Source: Butyricicoccus sp. Marseille-Q5471 (GTDB lineage: Bacteria; Bacillota; Clostridia; Oscillospirales; Butyricicoccaceae). From it: a DNA stretch of 64,000 nt. Position numbers and translations under genes: made by a program. Under the pieces are notes generated by a model. It was not told the origin of the DNA. It ran no database searches and worked only from the letters and a program-made list of their open reading frames with translations. Every line of letters starts with the position of its first letter. The first letter of the stretch is position 1. The stretch spans positions 326,746 through 390,745 of the forward strand of contig NZ_CATNVC010000001.1 in NCBI RefSeq assembly GCF_951230135.1. Reading direction: 5' to 3'. Positions 28,328 through 37,596 of this stretch are shown in pieces.

Positions 28328-28469
28328 CAGCATACCTCTATTCTCCTCACTCTTCATCCGCTGTGCAGGACGAACGCAGGATAACAAGAGCGCATATTGC
28401 TACGTTTTTCTCCCTCAAAGGCAAAATCGACCGGTAAGCAAGCTAATGAATATGAATCGAGCAGTCCTT

Positions 28470-28660
28470 TTGCACGCGGATGCTGCTGATCATTCTGGCT
28501 GTGTCGCTGAGCGGCCTCGGCATGATTTGCTCCATGATTGCCAACACCATTGAATGCCGGCAGCGGCGCACCGGTCTGCGTACGGCAGGCGCAATTCAGC
28601 CGACTACGACCTCACGGACAGGGCATCTCAGCCGCCGCCATCAGCTTTATTAGGATGACA
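28470..28660 (+). pseudogene. Relic of a GPH-type sugar:cation symporter
   Basis: Frame starting near 28479 reads a hydrophobic helix (LLIILAVSLSGLGMICSM) followed by IANTIECRQRRTGLRTAGAI, which matches the ADTIEYGEWKTGxRxEG loop of glycoside-pentoside-hexuronide symporters. A shifted frame after about 28610 continues with GISAAAISFI. No start, and most of the gene is missing. It follows the oxidoreductase-epimerase operon and was probably its transporter. Confidence 0.5.
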
Positions 28661-29526
28661 TCGGGCACGACCTGCTTTAGCGCGAACAGCGGCAAGCCAT
28701 AAAACGCTGCACGGATAACACCTGCATGCCGGAAGACGGCGAGCTTGCGGACTGATGTGCCAATCGATAATATAGCCATTTACTTCCTTTCCCTCGACAC
28801 GCACAGGTGCTCGTGCGCTATGATAGAGACACATTCCTTTCGGTCCACCGAACCACACTCAAATTTTGTATTGCCTATAATTCTTCAAACACTTTTTTGT
28901 CTGCGAGTGCAAAATAAAAACGGCATCCACTTTCGTGGATGCCGTTTTCGTTGGCGAAAGTTAACAGGCTCGAACCGCTGCGGCTATGCGATTCTGCAAC
29001 ATGGTCACTTCCACTAATATCCGCCGTTGTGCCCCAGCCGATTGTAAAGAGTCACCACCAATTCATTCTGGCCGTTGATAAACACCAATTCTTGAATACC
29101 TGCCGCTTGCATCGCTTTGATAAGTTCTATAGAAATGCGTTTATACGACCTTTATTGAGAATTTTCATCGAAGGATGCCCCACCATCCGTTTATCCTCGT
29201 GTATATGATATAGGAGGAAGCTCTGTGGACCAGATCCATATACCCTGATGCTCTGCCACCGTAAACAGAGCGCGCACAGCCGACTGCATCTAATTGCACC
29301 ACTCAGCCACTTTCTTTTGTAAATTCCATATATCGCACATACGAACAACTTACAACCCTTGACACTCACTCAAATCGAAAAGCAATACGACCCCGCTGTT
29401 CTGACGTAGAAAGCGGGACAACGTATCGCGCAGTTTGGACAGGCGGCCACCATGTACTACCTTTTCAATATGAAAAATACACGAAACCTGTCAGGTGCTT
29501 ATTGGATGCTTAGGTTCCAAAAAAAC
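28661..29526. other. Non-coding or decayed stretch with terminator
   Basis: No intact gene. A perfect bidirectional terminator lies at 28917-28948. On the minus strand around 29020-29130 a short frame reads AMQAAGIQELVFINGQNELV followed by a stop, looking like the C-terminal end of a lost enzyme. The remainder has frequent stops in all frames. Confidence 0.4.
28917..28948. terminator. Bidirectional terminator
   Basis: AAAACGGCATCCAC and its complement around a TTTC loop: a 14-bp perfect stem with A- and T-runs on both sides, usable in either direction. Confidence 0.8.
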
Positions 29527-29556
29527 AAGGGTGTTCCCATGAACGGGAACGCCCTT
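29527..29556. terminator. Terminator downstream of the ROK relic
   Basis: 12-bp stem (29527-29538 with 29545-29556, one G-T pair) with a T5 run on the plus side and a T7 run on the minus side. On the minus strand it would close the ROK relic. Confidence 0.7.
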
Positions 29557-29662
29557 TTTCAATACTTGTTTTTTGACAGGATGAAGAATACCTTATAGTG
29601 CTTCATCGTCCACCCATTTAGAACTTATCCGAGCCTAATACTCTGTAGGAATCGTACTATCT

Positions 29663-29983
29663 TCACATGCACCCTCGGGCAAAAATCGCTGCGCCAACGA
29701 TGCCTTTTTCCATCGATTCCTTGGAATAAACAAAGTCAAAGCCGTAGGACATCACGTCTCTTCCTGCTTTCCCATGTACCGCCCTTTCGAATGCTGCACG
29801 CGGAAAATCCTGCATCTCCATTACTCCGCCGCCAATAATTAGGGCATTGGGATTGAAAATGGTGGCCATGACCGCATAAATATGCGCACAAGCATCAACA
29901 AACTCTAACAGCGGTTTTTCGCACTGATGGAAGGCAAATAAATTCCGAATATCGGTATCCGGATAATATTGCTTCCGAATCAC
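29663..29983 (-). pseudogene. C-terminal fragment of a ROK family sugar kinase
   Basis: About 107 codons with FVDACAHIYAVMATIFNPNA followed by LIIGGGVMEMQDFPRAAFER, the C-terminal ROK block found in allose-kinase-like proteins. The nucleotide-binding N-terminal half and the zinc-binding motif are absent. Upstream on the same strand to about 30180 is an unrelated-looking frame (VTGITVGQKVTDAMLLGVSG) joined by a shift. Not functional as seen. Confidence 0.55.
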
Positions 29984-30183
29984 TCGCAGCCGCCCGTAAA
30001 AGAATAAAATTGAAGGAAAAAGACTTTATACGCTTGTTGAATAAGTTTAGGAAGTTGGGGATTTCGCCTATTCCACTAACGCCTAATAGCATTGCATCAG
30101 TAACCTTCTGTCCCACGGTAATCCCTGTAACCTGTTGCACCAACGCATAGGTCGATACGGACTTGTAGCGAGGTGACTCCCAT

Positions 30184-31132
30184 TAGGCACTCCACTAAGG
30201 CTGCTGATTTTGCAGATTGAATGGAATCATTCATATGCAGATGCCCGGGAGCGTGAGTATTTTTTATAGGGTTCTGGTGCTGAATCGGTGGGGTACGTGT
30301 ACCTTATATGCGGTACCGCTCGAACAGATCGGACGTGCGGCCGCATTACCAGGATGTCCGCTTAGTGCTAATGAGATTCGTCAGAGAATTGATCAAGCAA
30401 CATAACCGAGCGAAGGCTGAAGGGATCAAGTGATTGATGAATGACAGATCACTAGGACATCGCAGAAGCAAGCGGCTGATATTCCATTATTTCAATGTAA
30501 CACCGAGTATGATGAGCAACGATTGGCAGAACTGCTCAGGAATGTACCGGAGATGTCACCGGCCTTCGTCAGTGCCCTTGATAATCAGTTAAAACACTGC
30601 CGCTGATGATTTGGGAAAGCACTCTTGATGCCTCGAACGTGGTCAACATCCGATTGCCTGTAAAGCCGAAGCCGTTGTCTGGTGAGAATGCAGTTGTACT
30701 GCATGCGCCAATGGCACGTTGCTTAACAGATCAGTTCCGTGATGATATGCTGCGGATGCTTACATGCTGATTGCAACGAATGGTGTCTCGGCATTTGCAG
30801 GGCGAAGAACTACCGCCCAATCGATGTGAAAAACCCTCCCAGATGATGGAGGAAAAATGTCTGGATTTATATGATGGATTGTGGAACAGACTTCTGAAGC
30901 GTGCGGCGCTTGTTTTTTTTGATTGAGCGACTCGCAGGGCGCGGCGCAAGTGCAGTGCTGATTCACTTTTAAATTGCCGGCATGCGCAGCTGCAGCGCGC
31001 ATACCGACGGATATGTATTCTATTCGGAGTGTGAAGACGCGCCCTGCGGACGTACGTTTGTGCAGACCGGGCTGTGCTGCACAGTAGCATAAGCTTTAGC
31101 CGCCTTGCGAAAAGTCGGCTGCTGGGCAAAAA
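30184..31132. other. Decayed coding region
   Basis: About 950 bp without an intact gene. Short plus-strand frames look like former coding sequence: near 30335-30430 (VLMRFVRELIKQHNRAKAEG) and 30606-30770 (NVVNIRLPVKPKPLSGENAV). Neither is assigned to a family. A hairpin with a T8 tail lies at 30897-30919. Confidence 0.4.
30897..30919 (+). terminator. Weak intrinsic terminator
   Basis: AAGCG/CGCTT stem of 5 bp and a 5-nt loop, followed by G and eight T on the plus strand. The stem is short. Confidence 0.35.
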
Positions 31133-32542
31133 CTATAAGGCCGCGATTTTCTCGAGCAGCTCAAGCTTCAGACCTGCCTTGACCAGGATCGCATTCACCT
31201 TTTCGAATGCTTCCGGCTGCAACTGCGGTTTATTGTCGTCGTACTTTTTTATTAGGCGCACCGACTCTGCATCGATGCTGTCCTCAAAATAAGACGCGCT
31301 CTTTGCGTTGCGTGAGCCAATGCGCGGCAGATACAAATCCATAAAGTGATCAAGCGTATAGTCCGTGGTGAGAAAACTGCCGCTGTGACCGACTTCCTGA
31401 ATTTCCTCCATATCGAGGGTTTCTGCATTTACCTCAAACGGCGTGAAGGAGAACTTCACCTGCCGAATGATTTCAAAGTCACAAATCATTTTATCAAAAG
31501 AAGTCGCGTTCACACTGGCGACAACGCCGCCGGCTTCCATCACCAGATTGATGCCGTGGCGGTATGCAGAATAGAAGGTAAGCATAGATTCATAGCCTGC
31601 CTGCGCATTGACGACAGGCGCATCGGTTTGGCTTCCGCCGCCGCGGGAAGGGAGTCCGTAGAAGCGTCCCATCGCCGCGCCAAAGCCCTGCATGATGGTG
31701 CCCTCGGGCGCACTGCAGGCAAAAAGCACTTCGCGCATATCGGCGGCGGTGGATTGAGTGCCAAACAAAACCGGGGTGCCGGGACGAATCATCTGTGCGA
31801 GCGCGATGCCGGCAAGATTTTCTGCTGTGCCGCTGGCAAGTGTGCCTGCCATCGGCAAGGGACCGGTTGCGCCGAGCATGGCGGCGGGACAAAGGATGAC
31901 CGGCTGACCATATCTTGCAAGTGTTATTAGATTGTCAAGCATTTTGTCGTCGAGCGAGAGCGGCGAATTGGTGTTAATCAGTGCAATCATGTGGGGATTG
32001 TTCGCCATACCCTCCGGACCGCCAAACAGTGCGCAGCCAACCTCCATCATTGCTTCCACGGTTTCCTTTTTGCCGGTGGACAGCAAAATCGCCTTATCGG
32101 AATGGGTTAATGTAGCATAAAGCATGCTAAGCGGTGCGGTATCCTCCGGAATGTCGCTCGGCTGCACCAAAATACCGCCGTTGATATCATATACTTCGCT
32201 TGCGTCAACGAGCTTTAAAGCCTTTACATAGTCCTCCATCGTACCGGGGCGCTGCGTGCCATCACGCTCGGCAATAAAGGCGCAGCCGTAGGTGGGGGAA
32301 GGATGCACGCAATCCCCGCCAATCTGCATGTTATGCTTTGGGTTACGTGCATAAAGGGTAAATGAAGAAGGCGCCATCTTGACCCAGTGCATCACCTGGT
32401 CTTCGGTAAAAAATGCGATATCATCTTCAACGCGAATCCCATGGGCGATTAAAATGCCACGCGCTTCCTTGTTATGAAACTTGATTCCGACCTCGTGAAG
32501 AATTTTCATTGCTGCGTCGTGAATCAGCTGCTCTTTGGACAT
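31133..32542 (-). CDS. MttB-family methylamine/betaine methyltransferase, non-pyrrolysine
   Basis: 469-aa TIM-barrel protein of the trimethylamine methyltransferase superfamily (COG5598). Family blocks include HDAAMKILHEVGIKFHNKEA, SSFTLYARNPKHNMQIGGD and the C-terminal GHSGSFLTTDYTLDHF. The frame has no in-frame amber codon, so it belongs to the pyrrolysine-free branch whose studied members (MtgB, MtpB, MtcB) demethylate glycine betaine, proline betaine or carnitine onto a corrinoid protein. It is the last gene of the sigma-54 operon with a BCCT transporter, which fits a betaine substrate. No corrinoid partner gene is present in the window. Confidence 0.9.
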   Translation of the reverse strand: MSKEQLIHDAAMKILHEVGIKFHNKEARGILIAHGIRVEDDIAFFTEDQVMHWVKMAPSSFTLYARNPKHNMQIGGDCVHPSPTYGCAFIAERDGTQRPGTMEDYVKALKLVDASEVYDINGGILVQPSDIPEDTAPLSMLYATLTHSDKAILLSTGKKETVEAMMEVGCALFGGPEGMANNPHMIALINTNSPLSLDDKMLDNLITLARYGQPVILCPAAMLGATGPLPMAGTLASGTAENLAGIALAQMIRPGTPVLFGTQSTAADMREVLFACSAPEGTIMQGFGAAMGRFYGLPSRGGGSQTDAPVVNAQAGYESMLTFYSAYRHGINLVMEAGGVVASVNATSFDKMICDFEIIRQVKFSFTPFEVNAETLDMEEIQEVGHSGSFLTTDYTLDHFMDLYLPRIGSRNAKSASYFEDSIDAESVRLIKKYDDNKPQLQPEAFEKVNAILVKAGLKLELLEKIAAL

Positions 32543-32579
32543 AGTAACTTCCTCCTAAGCTTTGGTTTGCGTTGCCCAA

Positions 32580-33509
32580 TCAGCGATTTCTGATGCCGAG
32601 CTTGAGCTCATCACGCAGATAACGGATGCTCTGGAGACAGGCGTCAAGCTCGCGGGTACGTGCCTCCTCAATTGGCTCATCCATGCTTTTAAAGGCGATC
32701 TCATTTTCCAATATGATGCGATCCATCGGGGATTTTTCGCGGATTTGACGAACCATTAACGGGCAGTCCATCGAGCCTTGTCCGTGCGGCGCACCGATGT
32801 CATGCACACCTAGCGGATCGACCACGATGATATCATCACTGAAGTGGCAGCAAAAGGCGCGGGGCAGCATCTTTTCCATTGCATCATGCGGATTCTCGAT
32901 TACCTGCAGCGGATTCATGGTGTCCACGCAGGTACCAATGAGCGGATGACACAGCTTGTCAACCAGCCACAGAATTTCATCAGCGAATGTATCGGTGTGG
33001 TTTTCGATGGCAATCTGCATGCCAAATTCCTCGATCATCGGAATGGCAGCGCGAAACAACTCGTATTTTTCCGCCATCTGGCGCATGACCTCGGGATGCA
33101 TACACGAACCGTAAAGCTTGGCCGGACGCTTGATATCCAGGCTGAATTTGACGAGTTCCGCCCCCAGTGCATGACCAATCTGCAGCGCTTCAGGCACGGT
33201 GCAGTTGACGCGCGAATCGCTTCCTGCATCAAAGGACGAGTTGAATTCTAAAAACAGATTGCGCTCTGCGGCGTATTTCCGCACCTTTTCCAGAAGCTCC
33301 GCACTGGGATGGGTGGTGCCCAAATCCACCTTGGTAATCTGCAGGCCGTCCAGCTCCTGCTCAACAGCGAAATCCATTACCTGAAAAATATCCATCGTCT
33401 GCTCGAAGAAATAGTCCTTGCCAAACCCCCAGCTTTCTCCAAGACCGAAAAAGTGAAGTGTGTAAGTATGCATGCCCAGTCTCAGCGGTCGTTCGATTGT
33501 ATGTTTCAT
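32580..33509 (-). CDS. Xylose-isomerase-like TIM-barrel protein
   Basis: 309-aa sugar phosphate isomerase/epimerase family member. Motifs include LGTTHPSAELLEKVRKYAAE, the metal-site glutamate in IAIENHTDTF, GTCVDTMNPLQVIENP and the late LENEIAF. It lies between the BCCT transporter (35-bp gap) and the MttB homologue (37-bp gap), so it acts in the same pathway; the reaction is not known. Confidence 0.85.
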   Translation of the reverse strand: MKHTIERPLRLGMHTYTLHFFGLGESWGFGKDYFFEQTMDIFQVMDFAVEQELDGLQITKVDLGTTHPSAELLEKVRKYAAERNLFLEFNSSFDAGSDSRVNCTVPEALQIGHALGAELVKFSLDIKRPAKLYGSCMHPEVMRQMAEKYELFRAAIPMIEEFGMQIAIENHTDTFADEILWLVDKLCHPLIGTCVDTMNPLQVIENPHDAMEKMLPRAFCCHFSDDIIVVDPLGVHDIGAPHGQGSMDCPLMVRQIREKSPMDRIILENEIAFKSMDEPIEEARTRELDACLQSIRYLRDELKLGIRNR

Positions 33510-33544
33510 GATAATTCTCCTCTAATCATTGGATAACGCAAATT

Positions 33545-35170
33545 CTATACGTTTTGGTCTGCTGGCTGTGTTGCAGCCGTAGCGGTTTCTGCCGCTTCCC
33601 GCAGTTCCTCCTGATAGGTCTTATCGTATTTCTCGCGGTTGAACAGCATTTTCATTGCAGATATAACAACAAATATGGTAATAATCGCCGCGGGGAATCC
33701 GCATACAACGATGACGGAGTTAAGCGCATTATAACCGCCGACATAGAGCAGGATAAAGGTCAGCACGCCCATAAAAATGCCGACTGCGGCGTTGAATGCC
33801 TTGGGAACGCGGGTCTTGGATGCGTCAAGCTCTGTCTTTTTCATAAAGAGCATTGGCAGCGAATAGGCGATTGAGTCCGCGAAGGTGATAAACGTGATCA
33901 TCGCAAGTACGATGAAGAACCAACGCAGGAAGGCACCGCCGGGCAGTGCGTCAAGGAAGGCAAAGGTTGCAATGCCGTCGCCGAACTGCTGCATCAGTGC
34001 GTAGAGATTGCTTCCCTCCAAAATCTGAAGCATAGCGGTGCCGCCAAACAAAACATACCAACCGCCGGTGACCACGGCCGGCAGCACACAGTTGACCAAA
34101 ACGAACTGGCGCAGTGTGCGGCCATAGGCGATGGACACATAAAACAACGCCTGCAGCAAGCCCGGAACCAGATTCCAGGAGTAGTAGAACATCGTATTGT
34201 TGTTTTGCCAGCCGGTCTGATAAATGGTGTCGCCAAAGGAAATCATCGGAACGAAATCCGAAACGAAACGGCCAAGCGATTCAAATCCCAGCGTCAGGAT
34301 GCGATTGGCGCCAATCGGTCCGAACAGAAGGACAAACGCCATAATCGCAAAATAGCAGATTGCGTTGACATTGCTCAGCTTGCCCATTAGCTTATGTACA
34401 CCCGAGCAAGCAAAAAGCACGGTTGCAACGGTATAGAAAATCACGATATACGGTTCAAAATGCGGTGTTTCGCTCATGCCGGATACAGTGGCAATGCCGG
34501 AATTGAGTTGAATGACCGCAAGACCCATGTTGGTACCGCAATTAATCATGCAAATGATAACGAACACATTGATGATCTTGCCAATGCCGCCGTGGCACTT
34601 ATCACCCAGCAGCGGATAGAGCGTGGAACTGGCCTTGAGTGTCTGGTTGCCGTTATAGTACACAAGCGCAATCATCAGTGCTACGCAGCAGATGAGGAAA
34701 AACGGTGGCAAGCCGTAGTGCTGGAAGCAGTACTCCAGTGTGGGAATGATTGCTTCGCGCGTGCCTCCCTCCACGCCCAGAAAGGCCGGCGGATTCATGA
34801 ACAGGTTGACAGGACCGGATACGCCGTAAAAGCAGATGCCAACCGCGATTGTGCCGGTGAGGGTCAGCGTGAACCATGTGCCGGTCTTAATACTGGGCTT
34901 TGCATTCTTGCCGCCCAGCTTGATGTTGCCAAATTTGCTGAATACGATAAAAAGGCACAGCGCTGTCACCAGTAGAACACAGAGTACATAGACCCATTTG
35001 AAATGCGCCATAATCCAAGTGAGTGCACTGTTTAGTGCTTGATCGAACTGATTTGGGATGAATGCACCTACAACGACCAACAGTAGCAGGCAGATTGCGC
35101 CCGGGATGAGAACCTGCAAATCTATCTGTTTCCAAATAGATTGCTTGGGGGTATTCCGCTTATCATCCAT
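33545..35170 (-). CDS. BCCT family betaine/carnitine/choline transporter
   Basis: 541 aa with about 12 membrane segments. The conserved segment after TM8 reads WNLVPGLLQALFYVSIAYGR then TLRQF, close to the BCCT signature. Members import quaternary ammonium compounds with Na+ or by exchange. First gene after a consensus sigma-54 promoter; the downstream MttB homologue suggests the substrate is demethylated in the cell. Confidence 0.93.
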   Translation of the reverse strand: MDDKRNTPKQSIWKQIDLQVLIPGAICLLLLVVVGAFIPNQFDQALNSALTWIMAHFKWVYVLCVLLVTALCLFIVFSKFGNIKLGGKNAKPSIKTGTWFTLTLTGTIAVGICFYGVSGPVNLFMNPPAFLGVEGGTREAIIPTLEYCFQHYGLPPFFLICCVALMIALVYYNGNQTLKASSTLYPLLGDKCHGGIGKIINVFVIICMINCGTNMGLAVIQLNSGIATVSGMSETPHFEPYIVIFYTVATVLFACSGVHKLMGKLSNVNAICYFAIMAFVLLFGPIGANRILTLGFESLGRFVSDFVPMISFGDTIYQTGWQNNNTMFYYSWNLVPGLLQALFYVSIAYGRTLRQFVLVNCVLPAVVTGGWYVLFGGTAMLQILEGSNLYALMQQFGDGIATFAFLDALPGGAFLRWFFIVLAMITFITFADSIAYSLPMLFMKKTELDASKTRVPKAFNAAVGIFMGVLTFILLYVGGYNALNSVIVVCGFPAAIITIFVVISAMKMLFNREKYDKTYQEELREAAETATAATQPADQNV

Positions 35171-35316
35171 TGTGATGTCTCCTTCTCCGCATTTTTTGGA
35201 AGCTTTGGGTTGCTGCTCGTTTGGGTTTTGCGTTACTGCGCTGTTCGTTCATCCACTTTTTCATATATGTCCCCCTTTGCTTTTTGTACATTGCAAACGC
35301 GTTTGCTAATATACAA

Positions 35317-35332
35317 AGCAAACGGCGTGCCA
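35317..35332 (-). promoter_or_regulatory. Sigma-54 (-24/-12) promoter of the betaine operon
   Basis: On the minus strand TGGCAC-N5-TTGCT, a perfect match to the sigma-54 consensus with correct spacing, about 150 bp before the BCCT start. The neighbouring activator and paired upstream sites support it. Confidence 0.9.
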
Positions 35333-35461
35333 GTTCGGTGAAAATAACAAATAGCAAAGGAAACAAAGCGAAAATTGGCACCTGATACAAAAACGAGTTG
35401 GACATTCTGGGGAAAGTGTATAGATGAAAAACGCATTACTTGAGTAGATGCAATCAAAAAG

Positions 35462-35499
35462 AAAAAGCAGCTATTCCGATAGAGGAGCAGCTGCTTTTT
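35462..35499 (-). terminator. Terminator of the sigma-54 activator gene
   Basis: AAAAAGCAGCT arms (35462-35472 with 35489-35499) around a 16-nt loop, T-rich after the stem. It lies between the upstream activating sites and the sigma-54 promoter, insulating the two units. Confidence 0.75.
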
Positions 35500-35523
35500 C
35501 GTTTTAAAAAATGGATCATTTGC

Positions 35524-35570
35524 GCAAAAATATTTTGCGTTTAAAATCGTTAAAGGCAAAATATTTTTGC
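35524..35570 (-). promoter_or_regulatory. Paired upstream activating sites
   Basis: Two 15-bp sites, 35524-35538 and 35556-35570, are exact reverse complements of each other, and each is itself nearly palindromic (GCAAAA-A-TATTTTGC). Centre spacing is 32 bp, about three helical turns. They lie about 190-255 bp upstream of the -24/-12 element and directly after the activator gene, as expected for an enhancer. Confidence 0.75.
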
Positions 35571-35578
35571 GGTAAAGG

Positions 35579-37312
35579 TTAGGCAAGGGAATTACCCGGT
35601 GCGGAAAGATCAATGTCATGCCGCTTGATGTAGTATTGCAAATTTTGGCGGCTGAGTCCTAAGCTGCGCGCAGCTTCTGTGATATTTCCGTCATGTTCCC
35701 GCAGCGTGCGGCGAATGATGCGGCATTCATATTCCTTCACCGCATCCTGCAGCGAGGGGAAACTCTCCGAAATCGTAAGAGCGTCGGCAACGCTGGTGTC
35801 TGCACAGATATACTCGGGCAGATAATCCGGGGAGATGGTGGAAACCGTATCCGGCAGAATAATCATGGAATGTTCGATTGCATGCTGCAGTTCGCGTACA
35901 TTGCCGGGCCAGTTGTAGGAATAAAACTGTTCCAGGGTGTCCTTGTCGATATCATACACACCGCGCTCTAATTTTTGATTATACCGCATGATAAAATGCT
36001 TCGCCAACAGAGAAATATCCTCTCGACGTTCCCGCAGCGGCGGAATGGTGATATTGACCACACCCAGGCGATAAAACACATCGCGCCGCAGCCGCTTTTC
36101 TGCAATTGCCTGCATGGGCGGAATATTGGTGTTGGACAAAATCCGAACGTCCACGCGAAGCTCTGCCGACCCGCCAACCCGGCGGACGATGCCATCCTGC
36201 AAAACACGCAGCAGCTTGGACTGCAAACCCATGTTCATCGAGTTGATTTCGTCCAGCAGCAGGGTGCCGCCGTTTGCCTGCTCAAACAAGCCGGAGCGAC
36301 GCTCCGCACCGGTATAAGCCCCCTTTTCTGTGCCGAACAGCAGACTTTCGAGCAGATTTTCCGGAATAGCGGCGCAGTTAATCGCCAGAAAGGGGCCGTT
36401 TGCACGACGGCTGGCATTATGAATGCTTTGTGCGAAAAGCTCCTTGCCAGTGCCTGTTTCGCCGTAGATCATAACGGAGGCGTCGGTCTTGGCGACTTGC
36501 ATGCATTTCGCCACCGTGCTGCGCATGGTAGGACTGCGACAGATGATATCATTGAAATGATACGGTGCAGAAAGTGCGCTTTTCTTTTCATGGTGTACCG
36601 GTTTTACGGTTTCTCGCTCCAACAGTTTTTCCTGCAGCTCGATGATTTTCTGGTGCAGATTTTCAATGGTGCCGAGGTCGTTCATCAGATTGAATGCGCC
36701 CAGAATTTGACCGTTTTGCATAATTGGATAGTTGTTCGAAACGATATCAATATGCTTGCCGTCAATCGTACCGTAATGCTGACGCAGGTTGAGCAGAGGT
36801 TTCCTGTCCCGTATGACACGGGGAAGTGCCATTTCGCTGCCGTCGAGCATGGAATACACCTCGGTCACACTTTTGCCCCGAATATCCTTCGTAACAAGTG
36901 AATCGAGCTTCACTGCAGCATCATTAAGCAGCCAAATCCGGCCGGCTGCGTCGCACAGTACAACAGCATCGCTGATCTGATTGATTACGTTCATCAGCAT
37001 ATCATGGCAGGCATCATTGGTCGCATCACGAAACACAACCAACCTTGTACCCACCGGGAGATCGGGCAGCACCGGCGTGGGGCAGCGCTGCAGATACTCT
37101 CCGAATGCAATTTCAGAATAGGCTGTTGCGACACACTCGCCGCAGATATTCGGCGCGATATTTTTAAGCCTGAGACCTTCCAGCTCGCCTTTGCCATGCA
37201 GCAAATAATCGGCTGCCGAGTTGAAATACCGAATTTCGCTATCACTTTCGATTAGAACCGCACCGATCCCACAGTCGGACAGAAGCGTCAGAGCCTGCTG
37301 ATAATCCATCAT
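35579..37312 (-). CDS. Sigma-54-dependent transcriptional activator
   Basis: 577-aa enhancer-binding protein. Two PAS-like sensor domains at about 8-90 and 108-220, an AAA+ domain at about 248-480 and a Fis-type helix-turn-helix at about 530-570 (GNITEAARSLGLSRQNLQYY). Walker A is GETGTGKE; the sigma-54-contacting loop reads GAYTGA instead of GAFTGA; Walker B is GGTLLLDEIN. It is placed upstream of the BCCT operon on the same strand and is its likely activator. The signal sensed is unknown. Confidence 0.94.
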   Translation of the reverse strand: MMDYQQALTLLSDCGIGAVLIESDSEIRYFNSAADYLLHGKGELEGLRLKNIAPNICGECVATAYSEIAFGEYLQRCPTPVLPDLPVGTRLVVFRDATNDACHDMLMNVINQISDAVVLCDAAGRIWLLNDAAVKLDSLVTKDIRGKSVTEVYSMLDGSEMALPRVIRDRKPLLNLRQHYGTIDGKHIDIVSNNYPIMQNGQILGAFNLMNDLGTIENLHQKIIELQEKLLERETVKPVHHEKKSALSAPYHFNDIICRSPTMRSTVAKCMQVAKTDASVMIYGETGTGKELFAQSIHNASRRANGPFLAINCAAIPENLLESLLFGTEKGAYTGAERRSGLFEQANGGTLLLDEINSMNMGLQSKLLRVLQDGIVRRVGGSAELRVDVRILSNTNIPPMQAIAEKRLRRDVFYRLGVVNITIPPLRERREDISLLAKHFIMRYNQKLERGVYDIDKDTLEQFYSYNWPGNVRELQHAIEHSMIILPDTVSTISPDYLPEYICADTSVADALTISESFPSLQDAVKEYECRIIRRTLREHDGNITEAARSLGLSRQNLQYYIKRHDIDLSAPGNSLA

Positions 37313-37402
37313 GATTTCCTTGCCTTTCCTCCTACAATATAGTTGCGGTTTAAGGTACGGCAGCCAGCCATGTCCTTTTTCATCTCAAAGCTGCAGCTGT
37401 TA

Positions 37403-37484
37403 GAATGAGAGAATAAATGGCCTGACGCTAGTTTCCAAGGGCTAACACGCCCGTTATGGAGTCCGTCAGACGCCTCTCTCATTC
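37403..37484 (+). ncRNA. Candidate IS110 bridge-RNA region
   Basis: Nested stems: GAATGAGAG (37403-37411) with CTCTCATTC (37476-37484); CTGACG (37422-37427) with CGTCAG (37464-37469); GGGC (37439-37442) with GCCC (37449-37452). Further hairpins (CGCCG/CGGCG near 37512-37526) follow before the transposase. IS110-group elements encode a structured bridge RNA between the left end and the transposase gene. Position and fold fit; loops were not matched to target or donor sequences. Confidence 0.4.
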
Positions 37485-37596
37485 ACAGCATTCGATTTAC
37501 ATAGATTGTACCGCCGTGATTCCGGCGCGTTCGTGTTACCGAGGAGATTGAACAAGCAATGAGTAAAAGCGGGGTGCCATATTCAATCAAGGGAGG

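Noticed and set aside
30606-30770. 54-codon plus-strand frame as a gene
   Set aside because: No ribosome binding site, no family match and surrounded by decayed sequence; kept only as part of the relic region.
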